This document shows, one piece after another, positions 8,846 to 21,930 of a DNA stretch of 64,000 nucleotides. Positions within the stretch are counted from its first letter, which is position 1. Every line of letters begins with the position of its first letter. Below the pieces are notes generated by a model that searched no databases, was not told the DNA's origin, and was given only the letters and a program-made list of their open reading frames with translations. This DNA comes from UBA4656 sp002405525 (lineage in GTDB: Bacteria; Pseudomonadota; Gammaproteobacteria; Xanthomonadales; Ahniellaceae): assembly GCA_036723735.1 (NCBI GenBank), contig DAIMGT010000004.1:1-64000 (forward strand), in the 5' to 3' direction. The position numbers and the translations under genes are program-made.

Positions 8846-9607
8846 TCACGCCGCGCGCAGGAAGTCCAGCAGCGCGTCGGCCAGTGCGTCCGCGCAGTCT
8901 TCCTGCAGGAAGTGGCCGCCGCCGGCGAGCACGACGTGCGGTTGCCCGCGGGCGCCGGGGACGAGTTTCTGCAGCACGCGGTCGGCGCCGGCGGTGATCG
9001 GGTCGCGGTCGCTGAAGGCGGTGCGGAAGGGGCGCTCGAAGCGCATCAGCGACTGCCACGCCGCGCGGTTCGGTTCGCTGGCCGGATCGTCGGGGGTCGC
9101 CGGGACGAGGCCAGGGAAGGCGCGCGCGCCGGCCTTGAAGGTCTCGTCGGGGAACGGCGCGTCGTAGGCCGCCTGCACCGCGGGCGGCAGCGGGGTGGTG
9201 CAGCCGCGCGCCACAATCGCGCCGGTCGGAAACACGTCGACGGTGCGCGCGTAGTCGCGCCACTTCAGGAAGGCCTCCGGCATCTTCGAATCGCCGGTCG
9301 GCAGGAAGGTGTTGGCTGCCAGCACCCTCGCGAAGCGTCCGGGCATCGCCGCCACCAGACGCAGGCCGATCAGCCCACCCCAGTCCTGGCACAGCAGGGT
9401 GATGCCGTTCAGGTCCAGCCGCTCGACGCAGGCGGTCATCCAGTCGACATGGTGCTGGTAGGTGTAGTCCTCGATCCGCATCGGCTTGTCGCTGCGTCCG
9501 AAGCCGATCAGGTCGGGCGCGACCACGCGATGCCCGGCAGCCACCGCACGCGCCACCTGCCGCCGGTACAGGCACGACCACGAGGGTTCGCCGTGCAGCA
9601 TCAACCA
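8846..9607 (-). pseudogene. Haloalkane dehalogenase-like alpha/beta hydrolase, N-terminus missing
   Basis: The coding sequence matches haloalkane dehalogenases from [13 protein letters not shown] onward: [12 protein letters not shown], the nucleophile motif CQDWGG (Asp then Trp, the halide-binding tryptophan) and the C-terminal GGGHFLQED histidine. The roughly 45 residues that normally precede the LHGEPSW oxyanion strand are absent. Homology stops near 9607, exactly where the oppositely oriented nitroreductase homology begins. The frame stays open to 9700, but those residues are the antisense of the nitroreductase. An internal ATG just before LHGEPSW would give a protein without the first beta strands, so function is unlikely. 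Confidence 0.7.
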
Positions 9608-10103
9608 TTGCCTGCGCGCGGCCGCCAGCGCGCCGAGCGGCGCCAACCAGCAGCCATGGCGGTTCGTGGCGGTCGCCGATGCGGCGACCAAGCGCCGCAT
9701 CCGCGAAGGCGCCGAAGCGGAGGAGCGCGAGTTCTATGCGCGCCGCGCGCCGCAGGACTGGCTGGATGCGCTCGCGCCCCTGGGCACCGACGCGGACAAG
9801 CCCTTCCTCGAAACCGCGCCGTGGCTGATCGCCGTGTTCTATGAGCGCTTCGGCATCGGCCCCGACGGCGTCAAGGAGAAGCGCTACTACCCGCATGAGT
9901 CGGTCGGCATCGCGACCGGTCTGCTGATCGCCGCGCTGCACGGCGCCGGCCTCGCCACCCTCACCCACACGCCGAGTCCGATGGGCTTCCTCAACGAGAT
10001 CCTGGGGCGGCCGAAAAACGAGATGCCCTATCTGCTGCTGGTGGTCGGGCATGCGGCCGAGGGTTGCCGGGTGCCCGCGATCGAGCGCTTGCCGCTGGCG
10101 TAG
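9606..10103 (+). pseudogene. Nitroreductase family protein, N-terminus missing
   Basis: From [16 protein letters not shown] onward this matches FMN-dependent nitroreductases, with [43 protein letters not shown] and a GHAAEGC tail. The first 30-40 residues, which normally carry the Arg-rich FMN-phosphate-binding motif, are missing. Upstream in frame there is only sequence antisense to the dehalogenase gene. The open frame can be extended left to 9486, but that extension has no nitroreductase character. With both the FMN-binding start and the promoter gone, this is most likely a pseudogene. Confidence 0.7.
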
Positions 10104-10176
10104 GTCGCGCAATTCATCGACTGAGGCGCCGGCTTCGTTGCACACTGCGCGCCTCGCAAAGGAAGGAAGCCCGCCG

Positions 10177-11796
10177 ATGCACCGCGCCTTCGCTCGCGTC
10201 GTGTGCCTCGCCGCCATCCTGTTCGCGGCCAGCGCCGCGGGAGCCGCCGAAACCATGCCTGCCGAACCGAATCTCTTCGCCACGCCGCGCGACCGCGCGC
10301 TCGCCCCCGTGCTCGCCGCGCGCGAGGCCGATTGGCGCATCGGGCCGGTGGTCTACCAGGTGCTGGTCGATCGTTTCGCGCCGAGCGAAAACCTCGATGC
10401 CAAGCGCGGGCTTTACGCCGCACCGCGCCGCCTGCGCAGCTGGAACGAAAATCCCGCGCGCGGCACCCGCGACGATGCGATCGGCCTGTGGAGCCACGAG
10501 CTCGACTTCTGGGGTGGCGACCTCGAGAGCCTGCACGGCAAGCTCGACTACATCGAAGGTCTCGGTGTCGACGTGCTCTACCTCAACCCGATCCACCAGG
10601 CGATGACCAACCACAAGTACGACGCGCAGGACTACACGACGGTGAGCGCCGAGTACGGCACCCGCGCCGACGTGAAGCGGCTCGCCGACGAACTGCACGG
10701 GCGCGGCATGCGCCTCGTGCTCGACGGCGTGCTCAACCACATGGGCCGCACCAGCCCGATGTTCCAGGACGCGCTCGCCAACCCCGCGAGCCCGTGGCGC
10801 GACTACTTCGTGATCGGCCCGCAGTGGCAGTTGGGCTATCGCGCGTGGTGGGACGTGGCCAACCTGCCCGACGTGAACTGGGAGAACCCGAAGGTCCGCG
10901 AGTGGCTCTACGGCAGCCCCGACGCGGTGGTGCCGGGCTGGTTCCGCGAGGGCGTGGACGGCTGGCGGCTCGACGTGGCCTACGACCTCGGGTTCACGTA
11001 TCTCACGGAACTGACGCAGGCCCTGCATGCCGCCAAGCCCGGCTCGCTGGTGCTCGGCGAGGTCTACAACTACCCGCCGGACTGGGTCGACGGTCCCCTC
11101 GACGGCATCCTCAACATCACCGCGTCGGAAGCGATCTTCCAGATGGCCACCGGTCGCCTGGGCGGCCGGCATGCGGGCGACATCGTGGAGCGGCTGGTCG
11201 CCGACACCGACTACGAGGGCCTGCTGCGTTCGTGGATCGTGCTCGACAACCACGACAAGCCGCGGCTGGCGTCGTGGATCCCGGGCGCCGAAGCGCAGCG
11301 CTTCGCGCAGGTGCTGCAGTTCACCCTGCCGGGGGCGCCGAACCTCTACTACGGGGTCGAACTCGGCCTCGAAGGGCCGGAGGATCCCAGCAACCGCGGG
11401 CCGATGCGCTGGGAGCGCGCGAGCGCCGACAACCCGCAGCTCGCCTTCGTGAAGCACCTCACCGCGCTGCGCCGCGAGATGCGCGCGCTGCGCATCGGCG
11501 AGTTCCGCCGGTTGGATGCCGAGCGCCTGTTCGCCTTCAGCCGCCACACCGATCGCATCGCCGAACTCGCCATCGTGCTGGCCAATCCCGGTGACGCGCC
11601 GGTCGACGACTTCGTGATGACCCGCGAATCGAAACTGGCCAACAACGAGATCCTGCGCTGTGCGCTGACCGGCGCCGAGGTGCGTCTGTCGGCTGGCGCG
11701 CTGCGCGTGACCGTGCCGGCAAAGACCGTGTGGCTGCTGCGGCCGGTGCTGCGCAAGCCCGGACTGGACTACGAGGCGTACAAGCGCGTGCAGTGA
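10177..11796 (+). CDS. Secreted alpha-amylase family (GH13) protein
   Basis: A 539-residue glycoside hydrolase with an N-terminal signal peptide (MHRAFARVVCLAAILFAASAAGA). The GH13 signature regions are present in order: DGVLNHMG, GWRLDVAYD (nucleophile Asp), LVLGEVYNY (acid/base Glu) and VLDNHDKPR (stabilising Asp), within a (beta/alpha)8 barrel. It probably hydrolyses alpha-1,4 glucans in the periplasm or outside the cell; the exact product specificity is not evident. ATG 10177 is preceded by an AGGAAGGAAG ribosome-binding site. It is part of a starch-related region with the pullulanase at 15.7 kb, and converges on the transporter gene. Confidence 0.9.
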   Translation: MHRAFARVVCLAAILFAASAAGAAETMPAEPNLFATPRDRALAPVLAAREADWRIGPVVYQVLVDRFAPSENLDAKRGLYAAPRRLRSWNENPARGTRDDAIGLWSHELDFWGGDLESLHGKLDYIEGLGVDVLYLNPIHQAMTNHKYDAQDYTTVSAEYGTRADVKRLADELHGRGMRLVLDGVLNHMGRTSPMFQDALANPASPWRDYFVIGPQWQLGYRAWWDVANLPDVNWENPKVREWLYGSPDAVVPGWFREGVDGWRLDVAYDLGFTYLTELTQALHAAKPGSLVLGEVYNYPPDWVDGPLDGILNITASEAIFQMATGRLGGRHAGDIVERLVADTDYEGLLRSWIVLDNHDKPRLASWIPGAEAQRFAQVLQFTLPGAPNLYYGVELGLEGPEDPSNRGPMRWERASADNPQLAFVKHLTALRREMRALRIGEFRRLDAERLFAFSRHTDRIAELAIVLANPGDAPVDDFVMTRESKLANNEILRCALTGAEVRLSAGALRVTVPAKTVWLLRPVLRKPGLDYEAYKRVQ

Positions 11797-11806
11797 TCGT
11801 TCGCCG

Positions 11807-11831
11807 CCGGGCGCGCGCCGTGCGCGCCCGG
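11807..11831. terminator. GC-rich hairpin between convergent genes
   Basis: CCGGGCGCGC and GCGCGCCCGG form a perfect 10-bp stem around a 5-nt loop, in the 45 bp between the convergent amylase and transporter genes. It has no T-tract on either side, so it is not a classical intrinsic terminator. It could act as a bidirectional terminator or an mRNA 3' end stabiliser. Confidence 0.5.
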
Positions 11832-11841
11832 CCGGCGGCGG

Positions 11842-13116
11842 TCAGCGACGGGCGTGGCGGCGCCCGAGCGCGATGCCGAGCGCCGCCCAGGCCGCCGCCA
11901 CGCAGGCGCCCGCCCAAGCCACGGCGGCGGCCCCGCCCTCGAGCCCGCGCAGCAGCGCCTGCACTTGCGCGGCCAGCGCGTCGGCGCCGCGGTACACCGG
12001 CAGGTCGATCACGTTCTTGGCCTTGTAGCGCGTCGCGTCGTCGATCGGCCCGAACAGCAGCTCGCGGCCGATGCGCACGAAGGCGAACTCGCCAGCGCGG
12101 CGCAGCACCATCACCACCGACAGCGCGGCCAGCCCGCCGCCCACCGCCAGCAGTGAGAAGCCCGCCACCATGCCCAGCGGCACCAGCCCGAGCAGGAAGG
12201 CCACGCCGAAGCGCCGCGCGAGCCGGCCGGTGGCGAAGACCTGCGCCAGCACGGCCAGCCCCTGCACCACCCATTCGATGCGCGCGAAGTAGCGCGTGCG
12301 GTCGGCGGTGTCCGCGTAGGCCTGTGCGACCAGCAACTGCTGCTCGAAGTAGAGGAAGGTGTTGACCGTCGACGACAGCACCACGAAGCCGGCGATGCCC
12401 AGCAGGTAGGGCGAGCGCAGCACCGAGCCGATGCCGGCAAAGGGATTGCCGCCGAGCGCGCGGTCGCCCACCGGCGCGTCGGCGCGCGCCGGTTCCCGGT
12501 CCAGGCGCGCCAGCAGCAGGCGCTGGAAGCCCACCGCGGCGACGAACAGCGCGGCACCCAGCAGCAGCACGCCGCCGTTGCCGATTGTGTCCACCAGCAG
12601 GTCGGTAGCCAGCGGCCCCGCGAGCGCGCCGCTGGTGCCGCCGGCGGCCACGATGCCGAACAGCCGCTTGCGGCGCTCGACGTCGAAGGCCTCCAGCAGG
12701 AAACTCCAGAACACCGACACGATGAACAGGTTGAGCACGCTGATCGTGACGTAGAACACGCGCCCCACCGCGGGGCCCGGCGCGCCCGACAGCCAGGCGA
12801 CGCCGACCCCCGCCAGGGCGAGCGCGATCGCGCCGTACAGCCACGGCAGCAGGGTGCGGCGCGGCACGTTAGCGACCAGCCAGCCGTACAGCGGCACCAC
12901 CGCCAGCGAGGCGATCCAGACCACGGTCCACAGCTGCGCCACCGCCTCGTTGCCGAGCAGGGTGCCCACGGTCTCGCGTACCGGACGCACCGCGAAGTAG
13001 CCGCCGAGCAGGCAGAAGAACAGGCCGAAGGCGGCGACGAGCAGCGGGCCATCGCCGGGGGCGCTGCCGAGCAGGGCGCGCCAGCGGGCGACGAACGGGC
13101 GGGAATCGGAGGTCAT
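11842..13116 (-). CDS. MFS / nucleotide-exchange-like transporter
   Basis: A 424-residue inner-membrane protein with about 10-12 hydrophobic segments. The segment GYFAVRPVRETVGTLLG near residue 40 and the pattern FYVTISVLNLFIVSVFWSF resemble proteobacterial MFS proteins distantly related to Tlc ADP/ATP translocases. The C-terminal half has RIGRELLFGPIDDATRYKAKNVID, typical of this subfamily. The substrate cannot be told from sequence. ATG 13116 is preferred over the start 30 bases upstream, because the first residues there are arginine-rich and unlike a membrane protein start. Confidence 0.75.
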   Translation of the reverse strand: MTSDSRPFVARWRALLGSAPGDGPLLVAAFGLFFCLLGGYFAVRPVRETVGTLLGNEAVAQLWTVVWIASLAVVPLYGWLVANVPRRTLLPWLYGAIALALAGVGVAWLSGAPGPAVGRVFYVTISVLNLFIVSVFWSFLLEAFDVERRKRLFGIVAAGGTSGALAGPLATDLLVDTIGNGGVLLLGAALFVAAVGFQRLLLARLDREPARADAPVGDRALGGNPFAGIGSVLRSPYLLGIAGFVVLSSTVNTFLYFEQQLLVAQAYADTADRTRYFARIEWVVQGLAVLAQVFATGRLARRFGVAFLLGLVPLGMVAGFSLLAVGGGLAALSVVMVLRRAGEFAFVRIGRELLFGPIDDATRYKAKNVIDLPVYRGADALAAQVQALLRGLEGGAAAVAWAGACVAAAWAALGIALGRRHARR

Positions 13117-13247
13117 GGGGCGACGGCCTGGCGATCGATGGCGCACACCCTAGGGCGTGGCCGCGGCCGCGCCCCGTGCCTGAAGCCATGGGACTCGCGC
13201 GCGTCGTACCAGTGCGGCGCCCGGCCGCGGGCGGCGATGCCGGCGCC

Positions 13248-13667
13248 TCAGCCCAGGTCGCGCCAGGCGGCGACGAGCAGCGTGATCTCCGCCGCATGGA
13301 AGGCGACCGCAGCGGCCGGCAGCGCCGTCAGCTGCCAGATCAGCGCCGTGGTGCCGGCCATGACCGCCGCGCCCACGATGTAGACCGTCGCGAATCGTGA
13401 CGACTCCGGCCGCCCCAGCCGCCAGGCGATCAGCGCGATCGCGGCCAGCACCAGTGCCGCTTTGATGGTCGCCATGCCGCGCAGCAGGACGGCGATCTCC
13501 GGGTCGGCCGCCATGCGGGGCGCCGGATCGCCCAGGGCCAGCCCGACCAGTGCGGCCGCGGCGCAGCCCGCGAACAGCGCGAGGCGCCGGCGCGTCACCA
13601 AGGCCACGCCGGGCTTCGCGGTGGTGGCGGGGCGGGGCGGCGCGTGCGGGGCTTCGAACAGCAGCAT
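13248..13667 (-). CDS. Small hypothetical membrane protein
   Basis: A 139-residue protein with about four predicted transmembrane stretches (LALFAGCAAAALVGLAL, AALVLAAIALIAWRLG, VYIVGAAVMAGTTALIW and a final AVAFHAAEITLLVAA). The family is not recognised. It lies between the transporter gene and the divergent ABC exporter genes, with 145 bp to the latter. Codon use is like its neighbours and no sharper role can be given. Confidence 0.6.
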   Translation of the reverse strand: MLLFEAPHAPPRPATTAKPGVALVTRRRLALFAGCAAAALVGLALGDPAPRMAADPEIAVLLRGMATIKAALVLAAIALIAWRLGRPESSRFATVYIVGAAVMAGTTALIWQLTALPAAAVAFHAAEITLLVAAWRDLG

Positions 13668-13812
13668 GGCGGCGGCTCCTCGGGCAGGACGCCAGTATCG
13701 CCCAGCCGAGCCGCGCAGGCGTGATGGCTGTCATGTTGGCCGACTGACGCCCGGCCCTGCCGGCGCCGGGCCCGCGCGTGCATGCTGGCCGCACCTCATG
13801 AGGGAGCCCATC

Positions 13813-14702
<890 letters not shown>

Positions 14703-14706
<4 letters not shown>

Positions 14707-15467
14707 CCACCTCCGCCCCCCGCGCGCCGCTGGCTCCGATGCTGCGTCACGAGATCGCCAACGAGACCCGCCGCGTGCTGCGCGCCCCGGCCTACACCGC
14801 GCCGGCGATCGGCTTCCCGATCGCGTTCTACCTGCTGTTCACCTTCGTGGTGCCGTTCGGCCGCGGCAATCCGGCGATGGCCGAGATGCTGTTCGCCAAC
14901 TACCTCACCTTCGGCGTGATCGGCGCGATGCTGTTCGGCTGCGCGCTGCCGCTGGCGCAGGATCGCGACCAGGGCGTGCTGAAACTCAAGCGCACCACGC
15001 CGCAGCCGTTCGGTGTCTACGTCGCCGGCAAGCTGGTCGCGGCCCTGCTGCTCGCGGTCGCGGTGGCCGCAGTGATGAGCGCGGTCGCGATCGGCGCGGT
15101 GGGCCTGCGCTGGAGCGCGGGCCAGTGGGCGGCGATGGCCGCGGTGCAGCTCGCCGGCGCGCTCGCCTTCGGCGCGATCGGGCTCGCCATCGGCGCCTGG
15201 TTCCGCGACAACGCCGCCCCCGGCGTGGTGAACCTCGTGTTCCTGCCCAGCGCCGCGCTCGGTGGCCTGTGGTTCCCGATGTCGATCATGCCCGGCGTCG
15301 TGAAAGCGCTCGCCTTCGGTCTACCGACCTTTCACTTCGGCGAACTGGCGCGCGCGGCTGCAGGTCTCGGTAGTCAGCCGCTGCTGCTTTCACTCGCCGG
15401 AATCGCCGCCTGGGTCGTGGTCGGCGTGCTGCTGGCGGGGTGGGGGCTGCGGCGCAAGCCGTATTGA
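14703..15467 (+). CDS. ABC-2 type transporter permease
   Basis: A 254-residue inner-membrane permease with about six hydrophobic segments, matching the ABC-2 membrane family (conserved ends such as GGLWFPMSIMPGVVKALAF and PTFHFGELARAAAG). It begins at a GTG inside the stop codon of the ATPase gene and is its obvious partner. Systems of this kind export antibiotics, lipids or heme-like compounds; nothing here fixes the substrate. No sensor kinase or regulator follows, unlike many related loci. Confidence 0.88.
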
Positions 15468-15597
15468 CGGCATGCTCGCCGCCACCGGTCGGAGGTCGCC
15501 CGGGTGCTCCCGCGCTGCGGCGGCCCCGTGGCAGCGCCGGGTGCAGCGCGATGGCGTGAGTGCAAGGATGCAAAGCTCGCACCGTTCCCGCGCTGTC

Positions 15598-15616
15598 CCG
15601 GCCTTGCGAAGGCCGG
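15598..15616. terminator. Inverted repeat in the convergent 3' region
   Basis: CCGGCCTT and AAGGCCGG form a perfect 8-bp stem around GCG. It lies within the 204 bp between the permease gene and the convergent pullulanase gene. There is no T-tract. The rest of this intergenic stretch shows no gene. Confidence 0.45.
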
Positions 15617-15671
15617 CGACCGCGGGAGGCCGGTGAGCGACCCATGGGCGGCAAGGTGCCGAATCGGCGCG

Positions 15672-18407
<2,736 letters not shown>

Positions 18408-18482
18408 ATTTCCGTCCGCGCGGGACGGGCGCGGCTTCGGTACGATCCTGAGTCCCGCCATCCTGCCGTCCGGGGGCCGTTC

Positions 18483-20048
18483 GTGGAAGACCATCGCATC
18501 CGCAAGATCGTCATCGTCGGCGGCGGCACCGCCGGCTGGATGGCGGCATCCGTGCTGTCGAAGCTGCTCAACGCCAAGGTCCAGGACCGTGCTGCGAAAA
18601 CCTCGATCCGGCTGATCGAGTCGGAGGAAATCGGTACGGTCGGCGTCGGCGAGGCCACGATCCCGCAGATCCGCCACTTCAACCGGACGCTCGATCTCGA
18701 CGAGGACGAGTTCGTGCGCCGCACACAGGGCACGTTCAAGCTCGGCATCGAGTTCGTGAACTGGACCCGCCTGGGGCACCGCTACATCCACACGTTCGGC
18801 GTCACCGGCGGGCGCGACCTGGGCCTCGTGCAGTTCTACCAGTACTGGCTCAAGCTGCACCTGATGGGCGAGGTCGGGCCCGACATCGGCGAGTACACTT
18901 TTCATGCCATCGCCTGCCGCCGGCGCAAGTTCATGCGCTCGGCCAACGTGCAGAACTCCCCGCTGTCCAACATCGCCTACGCCTTCCACTTCGACGCCGG
19001 CCTGTATGCCCGATACCTGCGCGAGAAGGCCGAATCCTGGGGCGCCCAGCGCACCGAGGGCAAGGTGCGCGAGGTCGTGCTGCACCCGGAGACCGGCTTC
19101 GTCGACGCGGTGGTGATGGAAAGCGGCGAGTGCATCGAGGGCGACCTGTTCATCGATTGCTCCGGCTTCCGCGGCCTGCTGATCGAGCAGGCGCTCCGGA
19201 CCGGCTACGAGGACTGGTCGCGCTACCTGCCCTGCAACCGCGCGCTGGCGGTGCCGTGCCGGTCCAGTGACGACCTGACTCCGTTCACGCGCTCGACCGC
19301 GCGCAGCGCCGGTTGGCAGTGGCGCATCCCGCTGCAGCACCGCACCGGCAACGGCTACGTCTACTGCTCCGACTACATCAGCGACGACGAAGCCGCCGCC
19401 ACCCTCATGGCCAACCTCGACGGCGAGGCGCTCGGCGATCCGCGACCGCTGCGCTTCGTCACCGGCAAGCGGCGCAAGTTCTGGAACCGCAACGTGGTGG
19501 CCGTGGGGCTGGCCAGCGGCTTCATGGAGCCGCTGGAGTCGACCTCGATCCACTTCATCCAGTCGTCGCTCGCGAAACTGGTCGCATTCTGGCCCGACCG
19601 CCGTTTCGACACGGTGCGGATCGACGAGTACAACCGGCAGGTGCAGTTCGAGTTCGAGCGATCGCGCGACTTCCTGGTCCTGCACTACAAGGCCACCGAG
19701 CGCGACGATTCGCCGTTCTGGGACTACTGTCGCGAGATGTCGGTGCCGGACAACCTGGCGCAGAAAATGGAGCTGTTCCGCGACACCGGCCTGGTGTTCC
19801 GCGAGAACGAGGAATTGTTCGCCGAGACCAGCTGGATGCAGGTGATGGTCGGCCAGCACGTCATGCCGCGCGCCTACCACCCGATGGTCGACACGCTGTC
19901 GCTGGACGAGACGCGGCAGCTGGTCGCCGGCACGCGCGGGGTGCTGGAACGGTCGGTCGAGGTGATGCCCACCCACCGCGAGTTCATCGACCGCTTCTGC
20001 CGCGCCGACCCGGTGGACTTCGGGATGCCGCTCAAGAAGGCGATGTAG
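18483..20048 (+). CDS. Flavin-dependent tryptophan halogenase family protein
   Basis: A 521-residue FADH2-dependent halogenase. It shows the FAD-binding GGGTAGW near residue 13, the catalytic lysine in TFKLGIEF (K86), the diagnostic WxWxIP motif as WQWRIP (about 278-283) and [13 protein letters not shown] with the catalytic glutamate. All hallmark residues are intact, so halogenation of an indole-like substrate is plausible. The native substrate of such genes in glucan-use loci is not established. The GTG start at 18483 gives [16 protein letters not shown] partner flavin reductase is not visible nearby. A DUF6445-type gene follows at 21.2 kb, a frequent companion. Confidence 0.92.
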   Translation: MEDHRIRKIVIVGGGTAGWMAASVLSKLLNAKVQDRAAKTSIRLIESEEIGTVGVGEATIPQIRHFNRTLDLDEDEFVRRTQGTFKLGIEFVNWTRLGHRYIHTFGVTGGRDLGLVQFYQYWLKLHLMGEVGPDIGEYTFHAIACRRRKFMRSANVQNSPLSNIAYAFHFDAGLYARYLREKAESWGAQRTEGKVREVVLHPETGFVDAVVMESGECIEGDLFIDCSGFRGLLIEQALRTGYEDWSRYLPCNRALAVPCRSSDDLTPFTRSTARSAGWQWRIPLQHRTGNGYVYCSDYISDDEAAATLMANLDGEALGDPRPLRFVTGKRRKFWNRNVVAVGLASGFMEPLESTSIHFIQSSLAKLVAFWPDRRFDTVRIDEYNRQVQFEFERSRDFLVLHYKATERDDSPFWDYCREMSVPDNLAQKMELFRDTGLVFRENEELFAETSWMQVMVGQHVMPRAYHPMVDTLSLDETRQLVAGTRGVLERSVEVMPTHREFIDRFCRADPVDFGMPLKKAM

Positions 20049-20097
20049 GCAGGCCTGCCGCGCGCCATCGCGGCGGGCGGCTGCAGCGCGTCACATG

Positions 20098-20118
20098 CCC
20101 CGCGCCGCTCGCGCGGGG
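20098..20118. terminator. GC-rich hairpin between convergent genes
   Basis: CCCCGCGC and GCGCGGGG form a perfect 8-bp stem with a 5-nt loop, between the convergent halogenase and esterase genes. It lacks a T-tract. It resembles the hairpin near 11.8 kb in position and composition. Confidence 0.5.
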
Positions 20119-20125
20119 TCAGCGC

Positions 20126-21070
20126 CTAAGGGGCCGGCGCCGGCGGAAACAGAAACCGCAGCGGCACGTCGAGCCGCGCCGACCAGCTCTGCTCGCTGTG
20201 GTCGGTGCCCGGGAAGGCGCGCGTGACCCAGTCCTCGCCCTGCACGTAGCCCTTCGCGGCCACCAGCGGGTCGACCTGCGCCTGCAGCGGCGGATACAGC
20301 GCGTCAAGGGTCTGGTCGCCGAAGTCGAAGTACAGTCTGTGCGCGCCCGCACGCGGCAGGCGCTCGGCCACGTAGTCGCGCAGCGCCTCCGGCAGCGGAC
20401 TGTCGCCGAGCCAGACCGCGCCCGGCCAGTGCGTGGACACGCAGGCCGCCGCGCCGAACACCCCCGGGTATTCCGACAGCGCGTGCAGTGACGCCAGCCC
20501 ACCCATGCTCGATCCCATCACCGCCGTATGCGCGGGACCGCTGGCGACGCGGAAGCGGCGCTCGATCTCGGGCCTGAGCTCCTCGACCAGGAAGCGCAGG
20601 TAGGCCGCCGATTGGACCGCTCCGTCCGGCAGCGGCTGCTTCGCCTCGACCGCGTTCTCGGCGGCCTCGGCGCGCTGCTCCGGCGCCAGCGCGTCGAAAG
20701 CGGCCTGCGGCAGGTACTCCGCCCAGCGCCGCGGCCCACCGTTCCAGACCCCGACCACGATGAACGGCCGCAGCTCGCCGCCGGCGATCAGCGCGCCTGC
20801 CACCTCGTCGACCCGCCATTCCTGCCGGTTCCAGGTGGTGCCGGCGTCGAACAGCATCTGGCCATCGTGCATGTAGAGCACGTCGTAGGGCCCCGCGTCG
20901 GGATAGCCGTCCGGGAGCCAGACATCGATGTGGCGTGGCGGCACATGCCTGGACGGAAAATCCGCCAGCCGCTCGATGCGTCCGCTGGCGACCTGCGGCA
21001 GCGCGGCTGCCGCTTCGGCGGCGGCGGGCGCAAAAACGGCGAGCAGAAGCAGGATCGTGGCGGTCGACAT
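20126..21070 (-). CDS. Secreted esterase (putative esterase family, alpha/beta hydrolase)
   Basis: A 314-residue protein with an N-terminal signal peptide (MSTATILLLLAVFAPAAAEA). It matches the Fes/esterase D-like family: IDVWLPDGYP, YDVLYMHDGQMLFDAGTTW, a nucleophile motif GSSMGG and a C-terminal His in TDHSEQSW. It probably cleaves an ester outside the cytoplasm; some relatives act on siderophores or polysaccharide esters, but the substrate is open. ATG 21070 places the signal peptide at the start, whereas the upstream in-frame extension lacks one. It is divergent from the DUF6445 gene. Confidence 0.82.
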   Translation of the reverse strand: MSTATILLLLAVFAPAAAEAAAALPQVASGRIERLADFPSRHVPPRHIDVWLPDGYPDAGPYDVLYMHDGQMLFDAGTTWNRQEWRVDEVAGALIAGGELRPFIVVGVWNGGPRRWAEYLPQAAFDALAPEQRAEAAENAVEAKQPLPDGAVQSAAYLRFLVEELRPEIERRFRVASGPAHTAVMGSSMGGLASLHALSEYPGVFGAAACVSTHWPGAVWLGDSPLPEALRDYVAERLPRAGAHRLYFDFGDQTLDALYPPLQAQVDPLVAAKGYVQGEDWVTRAFPGTDHSEQSWSARLDVPLRFLFPPAPAP

Positions 21071-21159
21071 GGGCACCTCCAGTCCCGGGCATGGTGCCAT
21101 GGAATGCCGCGCCGCCGTGCGCGCCGCTACCATCCGCCCACCGAAAGACCGCGCACCCC

Positions 21160-21864
21160 GTGTACAACCCCGACCCGCGCATCCAAGCCCTGCCGCTGTT
21201 CGACGGCCATGTCGCCTGGGTGGTGGACGACGCGCTGCGCGAACCGCGCCGGGTGGTTGACCTGGCCGCCGCGCATCGCGACGCCTTCGCGGTGATGGGC
21301 CACAACGCCTACCCCGGACTGGAGCTGCGGCTGCCGGACGAAGTGTCCGCAGCGCTCAACGACTTCTTCCTGCAGCACGTACGCGCGCGGCTCGGCATCC
21401 GCCGCGTGGAGCGCATGTACAGCCGCCTCGCCCTGGTCACGTTCGCGGCGGACCGGCTCGGACCGCCGCAGTGGTTCGCCCACCGCGACCGCTTCGGTCT
21501 CACGCCGCCGCAGTGCGTGGCCGCGTCGGTGCTGTACCTGTTCGACGAGCCTGCGCTCGGTGGCACCGCGTTCTTCCGCCCGCGGCGCCCGCTGGCCGAC
21601 GTCGACCGCATGGTGCGCGATTCCGGTGTGCTGGCGCCCGCGGCCTTCACCCGCGTCTACGGCATCGCGCCCGGCTACCCGCGCGACGACGCCTGGTTCG
21701 AGCAGGTGGCGGTGGTGCCGCCGCGCTTCAACCGCATCGTGTTCTACGACGGCGGCCTGTTCCATGCCGGCGTGATCCCCGATCCCGCGCGGCTGAGCGA
21801 TGATCCGAGGCGCGGGCGCCTGACGTTGAACGGCTTCTTCACCTGTCGGCGCGGCGCGGCCTGA
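21160..21864 (+). CDS. DUF6445-type protein, 2OG-Fe(II) oxygenase-like
   Basis: A 234-residue protein. The segments AHRDRFG (His-x-Asp), YLFDEPALGGTAFFRPR, NRIVFYDGGLFHAG (second His) and GRLTLNGFF (Arg) follow the order of iron and 2-oxoglutarate ligands of the prolyl-hydroxylase-like double-stranded beta-helix fold. That assignment is an inference from motif order. Proteins of this group often neighbour tryptophan halogenases and TonB-dependent receptors in sugar-use loci, which agrees with the context here. The chosen start is GTG 21160 (VYNPDPRIQALPLF). Confidence 0.72.
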   Translation: MYNPDPRIQALPLFDGHVAWVVDDALREPRRVVDLAAAHRDAFAVMGHNAYPGLELRLPDEVSAALNDFFLQHVRARLGIRRVERMYSRLALVTFAADRLGPPQWFAHRDRFGLTPPQCVAASVLYLFDEPALGGTAFFRPRRPLADVDRMVRDSGVLAPAAFTRVYGIAPGYPRDDAWFEQVAVVPPRFNRIVFYDGGLFHAGVIPDPARLSDDPRRGRLTLNGFFTCRRGAA

Positions 21865-21930
21865 GCCGTGGCCGGCCGGCAGCCGGGATGGCATACACTG
21901 CTCGACCCTGCTCCAGTACCCGGCACGACC

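Noticed and set aside
9486..10103. A full-length nitroreductase starting at ATG 9486
   Set aside because: The first 40 residues are antisense to the dehalogenase gene, are rich in Arg/Thr, and show no nitroreductase features.
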